From NCBI GenBank assembly GCA_050260415.1, contig JBLNCE010000011.1, positions 1 to 23,139 on the forward strand: a DNA stretch of 23,139 bases, written 5' to 3'. A program made the position numbers and the translations under genes. This DNA is from JBLNCE01 sp050260415. GTDB taxonomy: Bacteria; Bacillota; UBA4882; JAAYXC01. This document shows, piece by piece, positions 1 through 7,790 of this stretch (position 1 is its first letter; each line of letters opens with the position of its first letter). The notes under the pieces were generated by a model. The model worked only from the letters and a program-made list of their open reading frames with translations. It searched no databases and was not told where the DNA came from.

Positions 1-39
1 GGCGGGCTCGTATCTTCACCGATGCCAAAGTCCTTGGCG

Positions 40-216
40 CTAGACGTTCCTTAACGTATAGGTGCACTCGGCCACCGCTACGTCCAGATGGTGGGCGGCG
101 TCCATCAGCAGTTCCTTGCAGGTCTGGCTCGATTCGGTTTGCGCCAGGTTCTTGAGCTTGGTCGCGTTTGTCTGGCACATGTCGAGTGAATGCTGGACAT
201 CGTTACGCGTGTTCAT
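40..216 (-). CDS. small Cys-containing helical protein (58 aa), possibly DUF1657-like
   Basis: An ATG at 216 preceded by GGGAGG eight bases upstream opens a 58-residue frame ending in TAG at 40-42. The product is polar, predicted helical and has no signal peptide or membrane segment. Cysteines are at about residues 14, 33 and 51. The pattern of the second half (ETESSQ-type polar turn, then a helix with AAHHLD and a Leu-rich end) reminds me of the small DUF1657 proteins of spore-formers; this is a resemblance from memory only. It lies 12 bases downstream of another 58-residue gene on the same strand, and its ribosome binding site sits in that gap, so the pair is very likely co-transcribed and translationally coupled. 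A possible further GTG start (19-17) after it cannot be judged at the window edge. Function unknown. Confidence 0.6.
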   Translation of the reverse strand: MNTRNDVQHSLDMCQTNATKLKNLAQTESSQTCKELLMDAAHHLDVAVAECTYTLRNV

Positions 217-228
217 CGGCGTCCTCCC

Positions 229-405
229 TCAGGTGATATTCTTTGCTTGCAGGCATTCGGTGATGCACATCTCGATCTGGCCCGCGCCGGCCGTGGCCGC
301 CTTCCTGGCGGTGGCATCCACGATGTTGTTGGCGGCGGAACGAAGTGTCATCGCGGCCTGGGTACATTCATCGATGCACTGCTGGATCTGGTCCTTGTTG
401 GCCAT
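229..405 (-). CDS. small twin-CX3C helical protein (58 aa)
   Basis: An ATG at 405 has a strong site (GGGAGGTG) about five bases upstream and opens a 58-residue frame ending in TGA at 229-231. The sequence is almost wholly helix-forming and contains two CX3C motifs, QCIDEC at residues 9-14 and MCITEC at 46-51, separated by 32 residues. This would place four cysteines on one face of a helical hairpin, suggesting metal binding or disulfide cross-linking. CX3C motifs occur in Cys-rich four-helix proteins such as DUF326/copper-storage proteins, but I cannot claim homology. It is the upstream member of a two-gene unit whose second product has the same length and also contains cysteines. No clear promoter was recognised upstream. 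Confidence 0.65.
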   Translation of the reverse strand: MANKDQIQQCIDECTQAAMTLRSAANNIVDATARKAATAGAGQIEMCITECLQAKNIT

Positions 406-597
406 CTTGTCACCTCCCAGGCAGATATTATCCCCTTTGTAAGGCTGGCGGATGGATGGACTTTTTTGGCAACGGCTTACACCTGGTTTCCGCCCATGGG
501 AACGCGCCCCGTCACCGGTCCGGCCTTGGGTTCATAGCATATTTAGGGCTTTGGCGCCGGCGATAACTGCGCGCGCTACGGAAAGGTGATGCGGTGA

Positions 598-2442
598 ATG
601 TGCGGCATAACGGGCTGGATCGATTGGGAACAGGATCTGACCGGGGCGGGCCCGGTTATCGACGCGATGACCGAGACATTGTCGAGCCGGGGGCCGGATG
701 CTTCCGGCACCTGGCTTTCGAGGCACGCGGCCTTGGGCCACCGGCGCCTGGTCGTGGTCGACCCCGCGGGAGGCGGCCAGCCGATGCTCAGACGGCGAGG
801 GGAGGCGGTCCATGTCCTCACCTATAACGGTGAACTCTATAATACACCCGAACTCCGGGAGCAGCTCCTGGCCAAAGGCTACGTCTTTCAGGGCCATTCG
901 GACACGGAGGTGCTGTTGCTCTCCTATATCGAATGGGGCCCGGACTGCGTGGACAGGTTTAACGGCATCTTCGCCTTTGGCATCTGGAGCGAGGCCGACC
1001 AGCGGCTTTTTCTCGCGCGGGACCGTCTTGGCGTCAAGCCGCTTTTCTACACGGAGCGTGGGCAGGCGTTCATCTTCGGCTCGGAACTCAAGGCCCTGCT
1101 CGCCCACCCGGCGGTGCCGCATGAGATCGATGCCGAAGGCTTGTCCGAGGTCTTTCTCGTCGGCCCGGCCAGAACGCCCGGCCACGGCGTCTTTCGAGGT
1201 GTAAGGGAACTCCGGCCGGGCCATTGCCTGCTCCACGACCGCAACGGCACCCGTGTCCGGCGCTACTGGGGCCTGGAGAGCCGTCCCCACCCGGACAGCC
1301 TCGAGACGACCGTGGCAAAGGTCCGGGATCTCTTGCGCGACACCGTCGAGCGCCAACTGGTCGCGGACGTGCCCGTCTGCACCCTGCTCTCCGGCGGCCT
1401 CGATTCCAGCGCGATCGCGGCCTTTGCCACCGCCGCCTTCGCGCGGCGGGACTTGGGAGCCTTACATACCTACTCCGTCGACTACGAGGGTAACGAGCGC
1501 CACTTCCGCCCGACCGCGTTTCAGCCGGATGCGGACACCCCTTGGATAAAACTCGTCTCCGAGCAGCTCGGCACCTGCCACCATTACGTGACGATCACCA
1601 CCGCGGCGCTGGCGGAAGCGCTCATCCAATCCATGCGGGCCCGGGACCTCCCAGGCATGGCCGACGTGGATGCGTCCCTCTACCTTTTCTGCCGCGAGGT
1701 AAAACGCGAAGCGACCGTGGCCCTTTCCGGCGAATCCGCCGACGAGGTCTTCGGCGGCTATCCGTGGTTTCACCGCGAGGATTTGCTCCATGCCGAGATC
1801 TTCCCCTGGTCCAGGATGTCGCGCGCGCGCACGGGTTTGGTGGCGCCCGAACTCCAGGCCCGTTTCATGGCGGAGAAGTACGTCTCCCGCCGCTATCGGG
1901 AAACCCTGGCTGAGGTGCCGCGTTTGCCGGGCGAAGATCCCGAGGCCGCGCGCTTGCGGGAGATATCCTACCTCAATCTCACGTGGTTCCTCAATACCTT
2001 GCTCGATCGGAAGGACCGGATGAGCATGGCCACCGGTCTCGAGGTGAGGGTGCCTTTTTGCGACCACCGCCTGGTCGAGTACGTCTGGAACATCCCCTGG
2101 GACATGAAGTCCTGCGACGACCGGGAAAAGGGCCTCCTCCGGCGGGCTCTGCGCGGGGTGCTGCCCGAGGCCGTGCTCCTGCGGCGCAAGAGCCCCTATC
2201 CGAAGACGCACAACCCCGCGTACCTGAACCTGGTGCGTGACTGGCTTGCCCGCATCCTGGACGATCCGACCGCGCCGATCCTGCCGTTTCTTGACCTGGA
2301 GGCCGTCCGGGCGCTGCTCCGCACCGGTGGCGATGGTTTCAGCCCGGCCTGGTTCGGGCAGCTCATGGGCGGGGCGCAGCTCTTTGCCTACCTGATCCAG
2401 GTGAACGAGTGGCTGGGGGAGTATCGGATATCGATGGTGTGA
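598..2442 (+). CDS. asnB: asparagine synthetase (glutamine-hydrolysing)
   Basis: This 614-residue protein converts aspartate, glutamine and ATP to asparagine in the cytoplasm. It starts MCGI, so removal of Met exposes the catalytic Cys2 of a class II glutamine amidotransferase (Ntn) domain, about residues 1-215. Residues RGPD, GHRRL and YNGELYN are typical glutaminase-site motifs. The synthetase domain carries the PP-loop SGGLDSS near residues 265-271, SGESADEVFGGY, and VRVPFCDHRLVEY. The length fits the AsnB/AsnO family. ATG at 598 is fixed by the N-terminal Cys; AGGTGAT lies about ten bases upstream. It is divergent from the two small genes and has no close downstream partner. Asn may serve metabolism or, as with B. 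subtilis AsnO, sporulation; the sequence does not decide this. Confidence 0.95.
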   Translation: MCGITGWIDWEQDLTGAGPVIDAMTETLSSRGPDASGTWLSRHAALGHRRLVVVDPAGGGQPMLRRRGEAVHVLTYNGELYNTPELREQLLAKGYVFQGHSDTEVLLLSYIEWGPDCVDRFNGIFAFGIWSEADQRLFLARDRLGVKPLFYTERGQAFIFGSELKALLAHPAVPHEIDAEGLSEVFLVGPARTPGHGVFRGVRELRPGHCLLHDRNGTRVRRYWGLESRPHPDSLETTVAKVRDLLRDTVERQLVADVPVCTLLSGGLDSSAIAAFATAAFARRDLGALHTYSVDYEGNERHFRPTAFQPDADTPWIKLVSEQLGTCHHYVTITTAALAEALIQSMRARDLPGMADVDASLYLFCREVKREATVALSGESADEVFGGYPWFHREDLLHAEIFPWSRMSRARTGLVAPELQARFMAEKYVSRRYRETLAEVPRLPGEDPEAARLREISYLNLTWFLNTLLDRKDRMSMATGLEVRVPFCDHRLVEYVWNIPWDMKSCDDREKGLLRRALRGVLPEAVLLRRKSPYPKTHNPAYLNLVRDWLARILDDPTAPILPFLDLEAVRALLRTGGDGFSPAWFGQLMGGAQLFAYLIQVNEWLGEYRISMV

Positions 2443-2652
2443 TTATACCCCGCCACGTTTTTCAGCCAATGGGCCCCAAAAAAGACCCTCGTGCGAAGAC
2501 TATATATGACCCTACATCCACCCTGCCTTCCTCCTTTTCCGCAAATGCCCGGAAATGGTTTTGTGTTGCTTTCTAACAACACATTAGTTAACTGTATGAA
2601 TATCGTAGACATTTGTCAACGTGCCGGAATTTCACGATTTTTTAGAGCATTT

Positions 2653-2686
2653 TTCGACACGTTTTCTCCTCATAAAGTGGTATAGT
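2653..2686 (+). promoter_or_regulatory. possible Spo0A box and -10 element upstream of the receiver protein
   Basis: TTCGACA at 2653-2659 matches the 7-base 0A box exactly, and TATAGT at 2681-2686 is a good -10 hexamer 34 bases before the TTG start. I see no convincing -35 at standard spacing, which is common at activator-dependent promoters. A 7-base match in a 277-base gap is expected by chance a few times in a hundred, so this is weak. The surrounding gap (2443-2719) is clearly more AT-rich than the flanking genes. Confidence 0.25.
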
Positions 2687-2719
2687 CAATACAGTTGTGG
2701 ATGAGGGGAGTCATCGCCG

Positions 2720-3088
2720 TTGCGCGTGCTCGTCGTGGAACAATCTCCTTTTCTCCGCTTGGTATTGCGCGAAGTCCTAGCCCGCGCCAACCACGAAACA
2801 GTCGGTGAATGCAACGGCCTCAAGGAAGCGGCGTCCCTGGCCGGCAATCTCGGCCCCGATGTGGTGCTTCTGGATCTGGAGGGAAGCAACGAGGAATGGT
2901 CCGCCGAACTCGCCGCCATCCACCATCGGGTTCCCACCGCCCGTGTAATAGCGATCGGACCGCCCGGCCTACCGTTGACAACCGCGCGGAACGATGTCGA
3001 TACCTACATCAATAAACCCTGTACTCCAGAGGCGGTGCTTTCCGCCATCCGGCGCGACCGCGTTCGGGATGGGGTACTGCCTGCCTGA
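2720..3088 (+). CDS. stand-alone receiver (CheY-like) domain protein with atypical acidic pocket
   Basis: The 122-residue product is a single response-regulator receiver domain with no output domain. It starts at TTG 2720 with GGGGAG about nine bases upstream. Strand 1 is MRVLVVEQ, so the usual acidic pair is reduced to Glu7-Gln8. The phospho-acceptor is Asp52 in DVVLLDLEG, and the conserved Lys99-Pro100 is present in INKPCTPE. The Thr/Ser normally found at the end of strand 4 (here VIAIGP) is replaced by Gly. Loss of one Mg-binding acid and of the switch Ser/Thr suggests weak or altered phosphorylation. Stand-alone receivers act as phosphorelay intermediates (Spo0F) or motor and enzyme regulators. 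No kinase lies nearby. It is monocistronic, closed by the hairpin at 3105-3136. Confidence 0.8.
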   Translation: MRVLVVEQSPFLRLVLREVLARANHETVGECNGLKEAASLAGNLGPDVVLLDLEGSNEEWSAELAAIHHRVPTARVIAIGPPGLPLTTARNDVDTYINKPCTPEAVLSAIRRDRVRDGVLPA

Positions 3089-3104
3089 TAGCACCCTCCT
3101 TCTG

Positions 3105-3136
3105 CGGAAGGACCCACGCTTGCGTGGGTCCTTCCG
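3105..3136 (+). terminator. intrinsic terminator after the receiver gene
   Basis: A perfect 15-bp stem (3105-3119 with 3122-3136) with only two unpaired bases written at the tip lies 16 bases after the receiver stop codon and is followed by TTTC. The stem is long and stable, although the U-tract is short. There is no gene on the opposite strand needing a terminator here. Confidence 0.75.
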
Positions 3137-3346
3137 TTTCTGCCTTCATCCGGGGTTTTCTAAAGCGAAAAAAGAACATCATGAGGTTTGCTGCGATTTC
3201 GCCGCACGAACATCCGCGCGAAAACCGCTCCTCATCAAGGTGCTTCGAGAATCGGCATCCGCAAAATCGATCCGTGCCGAACTCCCGCTTGGTAATAGCG
3301 GACTTCCCGCCGCGCATACGGATTAGGCAAGAATGGGGGCGGGGAG

Positions 3347-4099
3347 ATGCGCGTATACGTTTTTGGCCGCCGGCTCTGGAACTATCTCTGTCTGGCCTCG
3401 ATCACCCTGGCGGCGGGGATCGCGATCGGCCGGGCGACCGTTTTCTGGCCGGTACGGCCGACCTTGGCCGAGATGCCGCTCTTCTATATCAAGACCTCGG
3501 AGCCGAAGATCACTCTGACTTTTGACATCTCGTGGGGGACGGAGACTTTGCCCAGGGTACTGCCGATCCTGGCCGCGCATAAGGTCAGGGCGACCTTCTT
3601 CCTGTCCGGCCCGTGGGCCAAGCGCTACCCGGAACTCGTGCGGATGATCATGGCCGGCGGACACGAGATCGCGAGCCACGGCACGGATCACGTCAACCTC
3701 AGCCAGTACTCGGACTACGAGATTCGCAAGAACATCGGCGACGCCCACCGGGAGCTGTCCAGGCTGACCGGCAACAAGGTGGCCTATTTCTTCCGTCCGC
3801 CGAACGGGGACTACGACGACCTGGTCGTCGTGACGGCGCGGTCGGAGAATTACGAGACCGTGATCTGGGCCGTCGACTCCCTGGACTGGAAGAACCCCGG
3901 CGCGGACTATATGGTCCAGCGCGTGACCGAACGCTGCTTCCCCGGGGCCATCATCCTCTGCCACGCCAGCGACTCCAGCAAGCAGATTCACGAGGCCTTA
4001 CCGGGGATCATCGGGGGCCTGAGGGGAAAGGGGTACGGCTTCGTCACCCTTACCGAACTGATGCGGTACGGGACGCCGGGGCGGAACGATCCGCGGTAA
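3347..4099 (+). CDS. PdaB-like polysaccharide deacetylase, membrane-anchored
   Basis: The 250-residue protein has an N-terminal hydrophobic segment (about residues 11-28) that should act as a membrane anchor or signal, followed by a NodB deacetylase domain. Motifs in order: TFDISWG near residue 58 (catalytic Asp60, with Ile where many relatives have the second Asp), zinc-type HGTDH, RPPNGDY, DSLDWKNPG and LCHASDS. The FDISWG, WKNPG and HASDS..Q.HEALP signature is that of B. subtilis PdaB, a spore-cortex or spore-envelope protein, rather than of general chitin deacetylases. GGGGAG precedes the ATG closely. It acts outside the membrane on peptidoglycan or another glycan. Replacement of the second motif-1 Asp is normal in the PdaB group but makes activity uncertain. 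It is the best evidence for sporulation in this organism. Confidence 0.85.
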   Translation: MRVYVFGRRLWNYLCLASITLAAGIAIGRATVFWPVRPTLAEMPLFYIKTSEPKITLTFDISWGTETLPRVLPILAAHKVRATFFLSGPWAKRYPELVRMIMAGGHEIASHGTDHVNLSQYSDYEIRKNIGDAHRELSRLTGNKVAYFFRPPNGDYDDLVVVTARSENYETVIWAVDSLDWKNPGADYMVQRVTERCFPGAIILCHASDSSKQIHEALPGIIGGLRGKGYGFVTLTELMRYGTPGRNDPR

Positions 4100-4140
4100 G
4101 GCTGATGGACAAGGTCGTACCCCTGAACGCAAGGTTGCCC

Positions 4141-4169
4141 TGGTGAGCGTGGCGGGGTTGTGCTAAAAT
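4141..4169 (+). promoter_or_regulatory. promoter of the B12 riboswitch/btuF-cobT-cobU operon
   Basis: An extended -10 element TGC-TAAAAT (-10 at 4164-4169) lies just upstream of the riboswitch. A weak -35 candidate, TGGTGA, is at 4141-4146 with 17-base spacing. Transcription would start near 4176 and place the whole riboswitch in the leader. Confidence 0.5.
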
Positions 4170-4189
4170 GTGATCGGAAGCGACAACAT

Positions 4190-4370
4190 GAACGTCATGC
4201 GGGTGCCCTCGCGCGCGAGGGTTAAAAGGGAATCAGGTGAGATGCCTGAGCGGTCCCGCCACTGTAACCGGCGCATCCACCCGCTGTCACTGCCTGGACG
4301 CATATCGTCCGGGTGGGAAGGCAGCGGCGCATCCCCTGCCGGGAGCCAGGAAACCTGCCTGCTGACACTC
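4190..4370 (+). promoter_or_regulatory. cobalamin (B12) riboswitch
   Basis: The leader contains the conserved cobalamin aptamer blocks in the right order: GGTGCC at 4202, GGTTAAAAGGGAA near 4220, GCGGTCCCGCCACTGTAACC near 4249-4268, a variable arm, and the B12 box AGCCAGGAAACCTGCC at 4344-4359. This is the classical adenosylcobalamin-type architecture. It lies 145-325 bases upstream of btuF and is followed by a terminator hairpin, so ligand binding should stop transcription of btuF-cobT-cobU when cobalamin is plentiful. Ends are approximate. Confidence 0.95.
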
Positions 4371-4455
4371 CGGCCGTGTCCTTCGCGGAAAAGGGACCGG
4401 CTGGTCTTGAGGCATCGCGGTTATCACCGGACTCCGGTCGGACCCGTGCCCATAC

Positions 4456-4489
4456 ATCCCGGCTTTTCCGCAAAGCCGGGATTCGTTTT
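4456..4489 (+). terminator. riboswitch expression-platform terminator
   Basis: An 11-bp perfect stem (4456-4466 with 4472-4482, five-base loop) is followed by a T-rich stretch (TCGTTTT) and lies between the B12 box and the btuF ribosome binding site. Its position fits a ligand-dependent intrinsic terminator. Confidence 0.8.
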
Positions 4490-4514
4490 ACCTCAAGAAA
4501 GGGAGGATACGATC

Positions 4515-5411
4515 ATGAAATGGAACCGGCCCATATCCCGTTGGCTTGGGGCCTGCATCGCCCTGACCGTCCTGCTCGGATCGGCGGCCCTGGCCCTGGC
4601 CGCCAACGCTTTCCCCGTCAAACTCCGGGACCAGTTTGGGCGGACGGTCTCGGTCGCGCGGGAGCCCCAGCGCATCGTCTCCTGCTCGCCCGCCAGCACC
4701 GAGGTGCTCTTTGCCCTCGGCCTGGGACGCAAGGTCGTAGGGGTCACGAAATGGTGCAACTACCCGCCGGAAGCGAAGGCGATCGAGCAGATCGGCGACA
4801 TACTGCCCTTGAACGTGGAGAAAGTGGCCGCGCTCCGGCCCGACCTCGTCGTGGCGAACGGCCTTAACGGCAAGGATGCGGTCGACACGCTGACCGGTCT
4901 CGGTCTAACGGTCATCGCCCTGGATCCGACCTCTTTTGCGGATATCCTGGCCTCCATCGATCTCCTCGGCAAGGCCACGGGCGCCGAGCAGGCCGCCGGG
5001 ACCCTGGCGAACAAGCTCAAGGATACATTACGCCGCGTTGAGAGCATGGGGATCAAGACCAAGAGCAGGGGCTTGAAAGTCTTCATCCTGCTTGGCGACC
5101 CGTTTTGGACCGCGGGTCCCGGTTCGTTCCTCGACGAGGCCGTGACGCTGGCCGGCGGCGCGAACATCGCCCACGACCTCGGCTCGGCCTGGGGCCAGAT
5201 GAACCAGGAACTCATCCTGCAGCGGAATCCCGATGTAATCGTTACCGACATCGACCCGGACACGATCTACAAGAACGCCGTCTGGCGAGACATGGCGGCC
5301 GTGCGCAAGAAACAGGTCTATCGGATCGTCGGCGACGACTACTACCGCCCCGGCCCCCGGCTCATCGAGGCCCTCGAGGATCTGGCAGGATTACTGGAGA
5401 AGAGTAAATAG
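4515..5411 (+). CDS. btuF: cobalamin/corrinoid ABC transporter substrate-binding protein
   Basis: This 298-residue protein has a Sec signal peptide (positive MKWNRPISR, hydrophobic core to about residue 31) and then a Peripla_BP_2 (PF01497) fold: PQRIVSCSPASTEVLFALGL, VVGVTKWCNYP, VAALRPDLVV, GPGSFLDE and NPDVIVT. The family captures cobalamin, haem or iron-siderophore complexes; the B12 riboswitch upstream and cobT-cobU downstream point to a corrinoid. ATG 4515 has GGGAGG eight bases upstream. The open frame extends to 4170 but that part is the riboswitch leader, so it is not coding. There is no Cys at the signal-peptide end, so no lipobox. The permease and ATPase (btuC, btuD) are absent here and must be encoded elsewhere. 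It is followed after nine bases by cobT. Confidence 0.88.
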   Translation: MKWNRPISRWLGACIALTVLLGSAALALAANAFPVKLRDQFGRTVSVAREPQRIVSCSPASTEVLFALGLGRKVVGVTKWCNYPPEAKAIEQIGDILPLNVEKVAALRPDLVVANGLNGKDAVDTLTGLGLTVIALDPTSFADILASIDLLGKATGAEQAAGTLANKLKDTLRRVESMGIKTKSRGLKVFILLGDPFWTAGPGSFLDEAVTLAGGANIAHDLGSAWGQMNQELILQRNPDVIVTDIDPDTIYKNAVWRDMAAVRKKQVYRIVGDDYYRPGPRLIEALEDLAGLLEKSK

Positions 5412-5420
5412 GAGGGCAAC

Positions 5421-6494
5421 ATGACCAAACTAGCGGCAACACTAGCGCAGATCGGGGATCTGGACAGGCGGGCGATGGTGGAGGCCCAGGCCCGGTTGGA
5501 CAGCCTGACCAAACCCCTTGGCAGCCTTGGGGTGCTTGAGACCACCGCGGTCCGGCTGGCGGGCGTCACCGGGCAGACCCTGGTTCATTTAGGCGACAAG
5601 GCCGTAATCGTCATGGCCGGCGACCACGGGGTGGTGGAGGAAGGCGTGGCGGCTTACCCGCAGGCGGTGACCATGCAGATGCTGGCCAATTTCACCCGCG
5701 GCGGGGCGGGCGTCAACGTCCTGGCCAGACTGGCCGGAGCGCGGGTGGTGGTGGCCGATCTGGGTACCGCCGGGGATGCGGACGCCGAGGGAATCATCAA
5801 ACGCAAGATTAGATACGGTACCGGCAACATCGCCCGCGGGCCGGCCATGTCCAGGGAGGAAGCGGTTGCCGCGATCGAGGCGGGGATCGAGATCGCGCAG
5901 GCCGAGATGGCCAAGAATACCGCTGGAACATGCCTCCTCGCCACCGGCGAGATGGGAATCGGCAATACCACCCCATCCAGCGCGATCCTGGCGGCCTTTT
6001 CTGGTTTTCCAGCCAGAGCCCTGGCCGGTGCCGGTACGGGTCTGACCGGCGAGGGAATCAGCCGCAAGGCCGAGATCGTCCAGCGGGCGCTGGCCGTCAA
6101 TAAACCCGACCCCAGGGACGGGCTCGATGTTCTGGCCAAGGTGGGCGGCCTGGAGATCGCCGGCCTGGCCGGGGTAATCCTGGCCGCCGGCGCGGCGCGG
6201 GTGCCCGTTTTGATCGACGGGTTCATTTCCACCGCCGCGGCCTTGGTCGCTGGCAAGATCGAGCCGCGGGTCCTGAATTTCGTTTTCGCTTCCCATCTCT
6301 CGACCGAGCCCGGCCACCGGATCATGCTTGAGATGATGGGGCTGAAGCCCATGCTCCATATGGAAATGCGGCTCGGCGAGGGCACCGGCGCGGTCCTGGC
6401 CATGCATCTGGTGGAAGCCGCGACCAGGATCATGCGCGAGATGGCGACTTTTACCGAGGCTGGCGTCTTCGGCCCGGAGACGGGGGCGGTCTGA
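5421..6494 (+). CDS. cobT: nicotinate-nucleotide-dimethylbenzimidazole phosphoribosyltransferase
   Basis: The enzyme makes alpha-ribazole-5-phosphate from nicotinate mononucleotide and dimethylbenzimidazole (or another lower base) for assembly of the cobalamin nucleotide loop. The 357 residues match the family length. Diagnostic segments are LDSLTKPLGSLG near residues 27-38, VIVMAGDHGVVEEGV, the Gly-rich GEMGIGNTTPSSAI, and LGEGTGAVLA near residue 320, which holds the catalytic Glu. GGAGGG precedes the ATG by four bases. It lies nine bases after btuF and two bases before cobU, so the three are one B12-repressed operon. cobS and cobC are not in the window. Confidence 0.96.
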   Translation: MTKLAATLAQIGDLDRRAMVEAQARLDSLTKPLGSLGVLETTAVRLAGVTGQTLVHLGDKAVIVMAGDHGVVEEGVAAYPQAVTMQMLANFTRGGAGVNVLARLAGARVVVADLGTAGDADAEGIIKRKIRYGTGNIARGPAMSREEAVAAIEAGIEIAQAEMAKNTAGTCLLATGEMGIGNTTPSSAILAAFSGFPARALAGAGTGLTGEGISRKAEIVQRALAVNKPDPRDGLDVLAKVGGLEIAGLAGVILAAGAARVPVLIDGFISTAAALVAGKIEPRVLNFVFASHLSTEPGHRIMLEMMGLKPMLHMEMRLGEGTGAVLAMHLVEAATRIMREMATFTEAGVFGPETGAV

Positions 6495-6496
6495 GG

Positions 6497-7108
6497 ATGG
6501 ACAACCGCCTGGTCCTGATCGTGGGCGGGGCGCGAAGCGGGAAGAGCTCCTTTGCCCAGGAGATGGCGCGGGCGCACGGCGGCCGCGTGACTTGCATCGT
6601 TACGGCAAAGGCGTCCGACGTCGAGATGGCCGCGCGCATCGCGGCGCACCGCGCAACACGTCCGGATTCCTGGCGCGTGGTGGAGGAACCGCTGGCGCTG
6701 GCCGAAGCCGTCGCTTCCTGCCGCGGCGCGGCCGACGTGGTCCTCATCGATTGTCTGACCGTCCATCTGAGCAATCTGCTCCTCGCCAGGACCGGTTTTC
6801 ACGGCACGGATACCGACCCCGAACCGCCCGCGGGTCTGGCGGGCGTGCTGGAGGCGGAAACAGACAGGTTCATCCGCGCCGCAAAGGATCTCCCCGCGCT
6901 GGTGATTGCCGTGGCCAATGAGGTGGGCGAGGGCATGGTCCCATACTACCGCCTCGGCCGGTTCTTCCGCGACGCGGCCGGCAGGGCCAATCAACAGATC
7001 GCCCGTGCCGCGGACCGCGTCTACCTGGTCCGGTGCGGCCTGGCCGTGGAGTTGAAAGGGAGCGCGATCGCGCCGGAGCAGGCGTTGAGGGATCTGAGGG
7101 AGATGTGA
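6497..7108 (+). CDS. cobU: adenosylcobinamide kinase / adenosylcobinamide-phosphate guanylyltransferase
   Basis: This 203-residue bifunctional enzyme phosphorylates adenosylcobinamide and then transfers GMP to give AdoCbi-GDP, the partner of the CobT product. The P-loop GGARSGKSS is at residues 10-18, the guanylylated His is His51 in AAHRATRPDSW, and DCLTVHLSNLL and VANEVGEGMVPYYRLGRFFRD are family hallmarks. It begins two bases after the cobT stop with only GAGG directly before it, implying coupled translation. Length is slightly above the usual ~180-190 because of an insertion around residues 97-117 (HGTDTDPEPP). It is the last gene of the riboswitch operon; no terminator was seen before the structured element that follows. 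Confidence 0.95.
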   Translation: MDNRLVLIVGGARSGKSSFAQEMARAHGGRVTCIVTAKASDVEMAARIAAHRATRPDSWRVVEEPLALAEAVASCRGAADVVLIDCLTVHLSNLLLARTGFHGTDTDPEPPAGLAGVLEAETDRFIRAAKDLPALVIAVANEVGEGMVPYYRLGRFFRDAAGRANQQIARAADRVYLVRCGLAVELKGSAIAPEQALRDLREM

Positions 7109-7158
7109 CGGGAACCTCCCCTGCACCGAGTTGCTTAGCGAAACTAGGACAAAGACGT

Positions 7159-7181
7159 CACGTCGTATAAGCTTTCATATG
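7159..7181 (+). repeat. left arm of 23-bp inverted repeat
   Basis: This arm is the exact reverse complement of 7791-7813. It contains GTATAAGC and ends with CATATG-type sequence. It either forms the closing helix of a large RNA or is the terminal repeat of a small mobile element. Confidence 0.9.
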
Positions 7182-7790
7182 ACAAGTCTTTGTGGTTGAT
7201 TTGCGGGTCTGCGCCGGGTGCGCCGGTGCGGGCCTGCCTGCTTTGGACCATCCTGGTCGTCGCAGGCTTTGGCCCATCGTGGGCCTGAGATGGGCTGCGC
7301 ATCTCGTCGTTGTCGGCCGTTTTCGTGCTCGACGGACGCGAGTACGTCTGCGCGCGAAAACGTCCTTCCGCCTAGAGCTGCTTGCCCCTGAGGCCGCAAG
7401 CAATGTCGAGGAAGTCGAACCGGCGCACCCGGCGCGGTTGCACGACCATCCTGGTCAGGAGAGTGCGCCTCCTCATCCTTGAGGCCTCGGCGTTCATGGT
7501 CTTGATGTTCGCCTACGGCGCGCAGACATGGATGTCGAGCCACACGGCATTGATTGCCGGATGCAATCACGCCGTTGGCTTCGAAGCCCATCGGAGTACT
7601 GAGGCGCACCGGAGGCGCCGAACGGTCCCTCACCCGAACCACGGACGGTGAGGTGGATAATGGCCTTCTCATAAGGAGGTCCAGGAACCTTGGTTCCGGT
7701 CGCGGGATTCCAAAGGGTGTGCGACCACACCCTTTGGTCCGGGAGGGTGCGGGAGGACGGATAGTGCCTCCCGCGACCCGGACTTGGCTA

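Noticed and set aside
532..1356. 274-codon minus-strand frame opposite asnB
   Set aside because: Antisense shadow of a clear asnB; no recognisable domain.
3124..3525. 133-codon plus-strand frame overlapping the pdaB-like start
   Set aside because: No ribosome binding site and out of frame with the well-supported deacetylase; composition is unlike a protein.
4170..4514. Upstream extension of the btuF reading frame (start at 4170)
   Set aside because: This stretch is the cobalamin riboswitch and terminator; the real start at 4515 has a good ribosome binding site and begins a signal peptide.
5654..7126. 490-codon minus-strand frame opposite cobT-cobU
   Set aside because: Antisense to two certain genes; Ala/Pro/Arg-rich with no family features.
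7175..7730. Open frames of 78-165 codons on both strands inside the structured element
   Set aside because: They are Arg/Pro/Ser-rich with no motif or ribosome binding site, and are explained by high GC content and helices.
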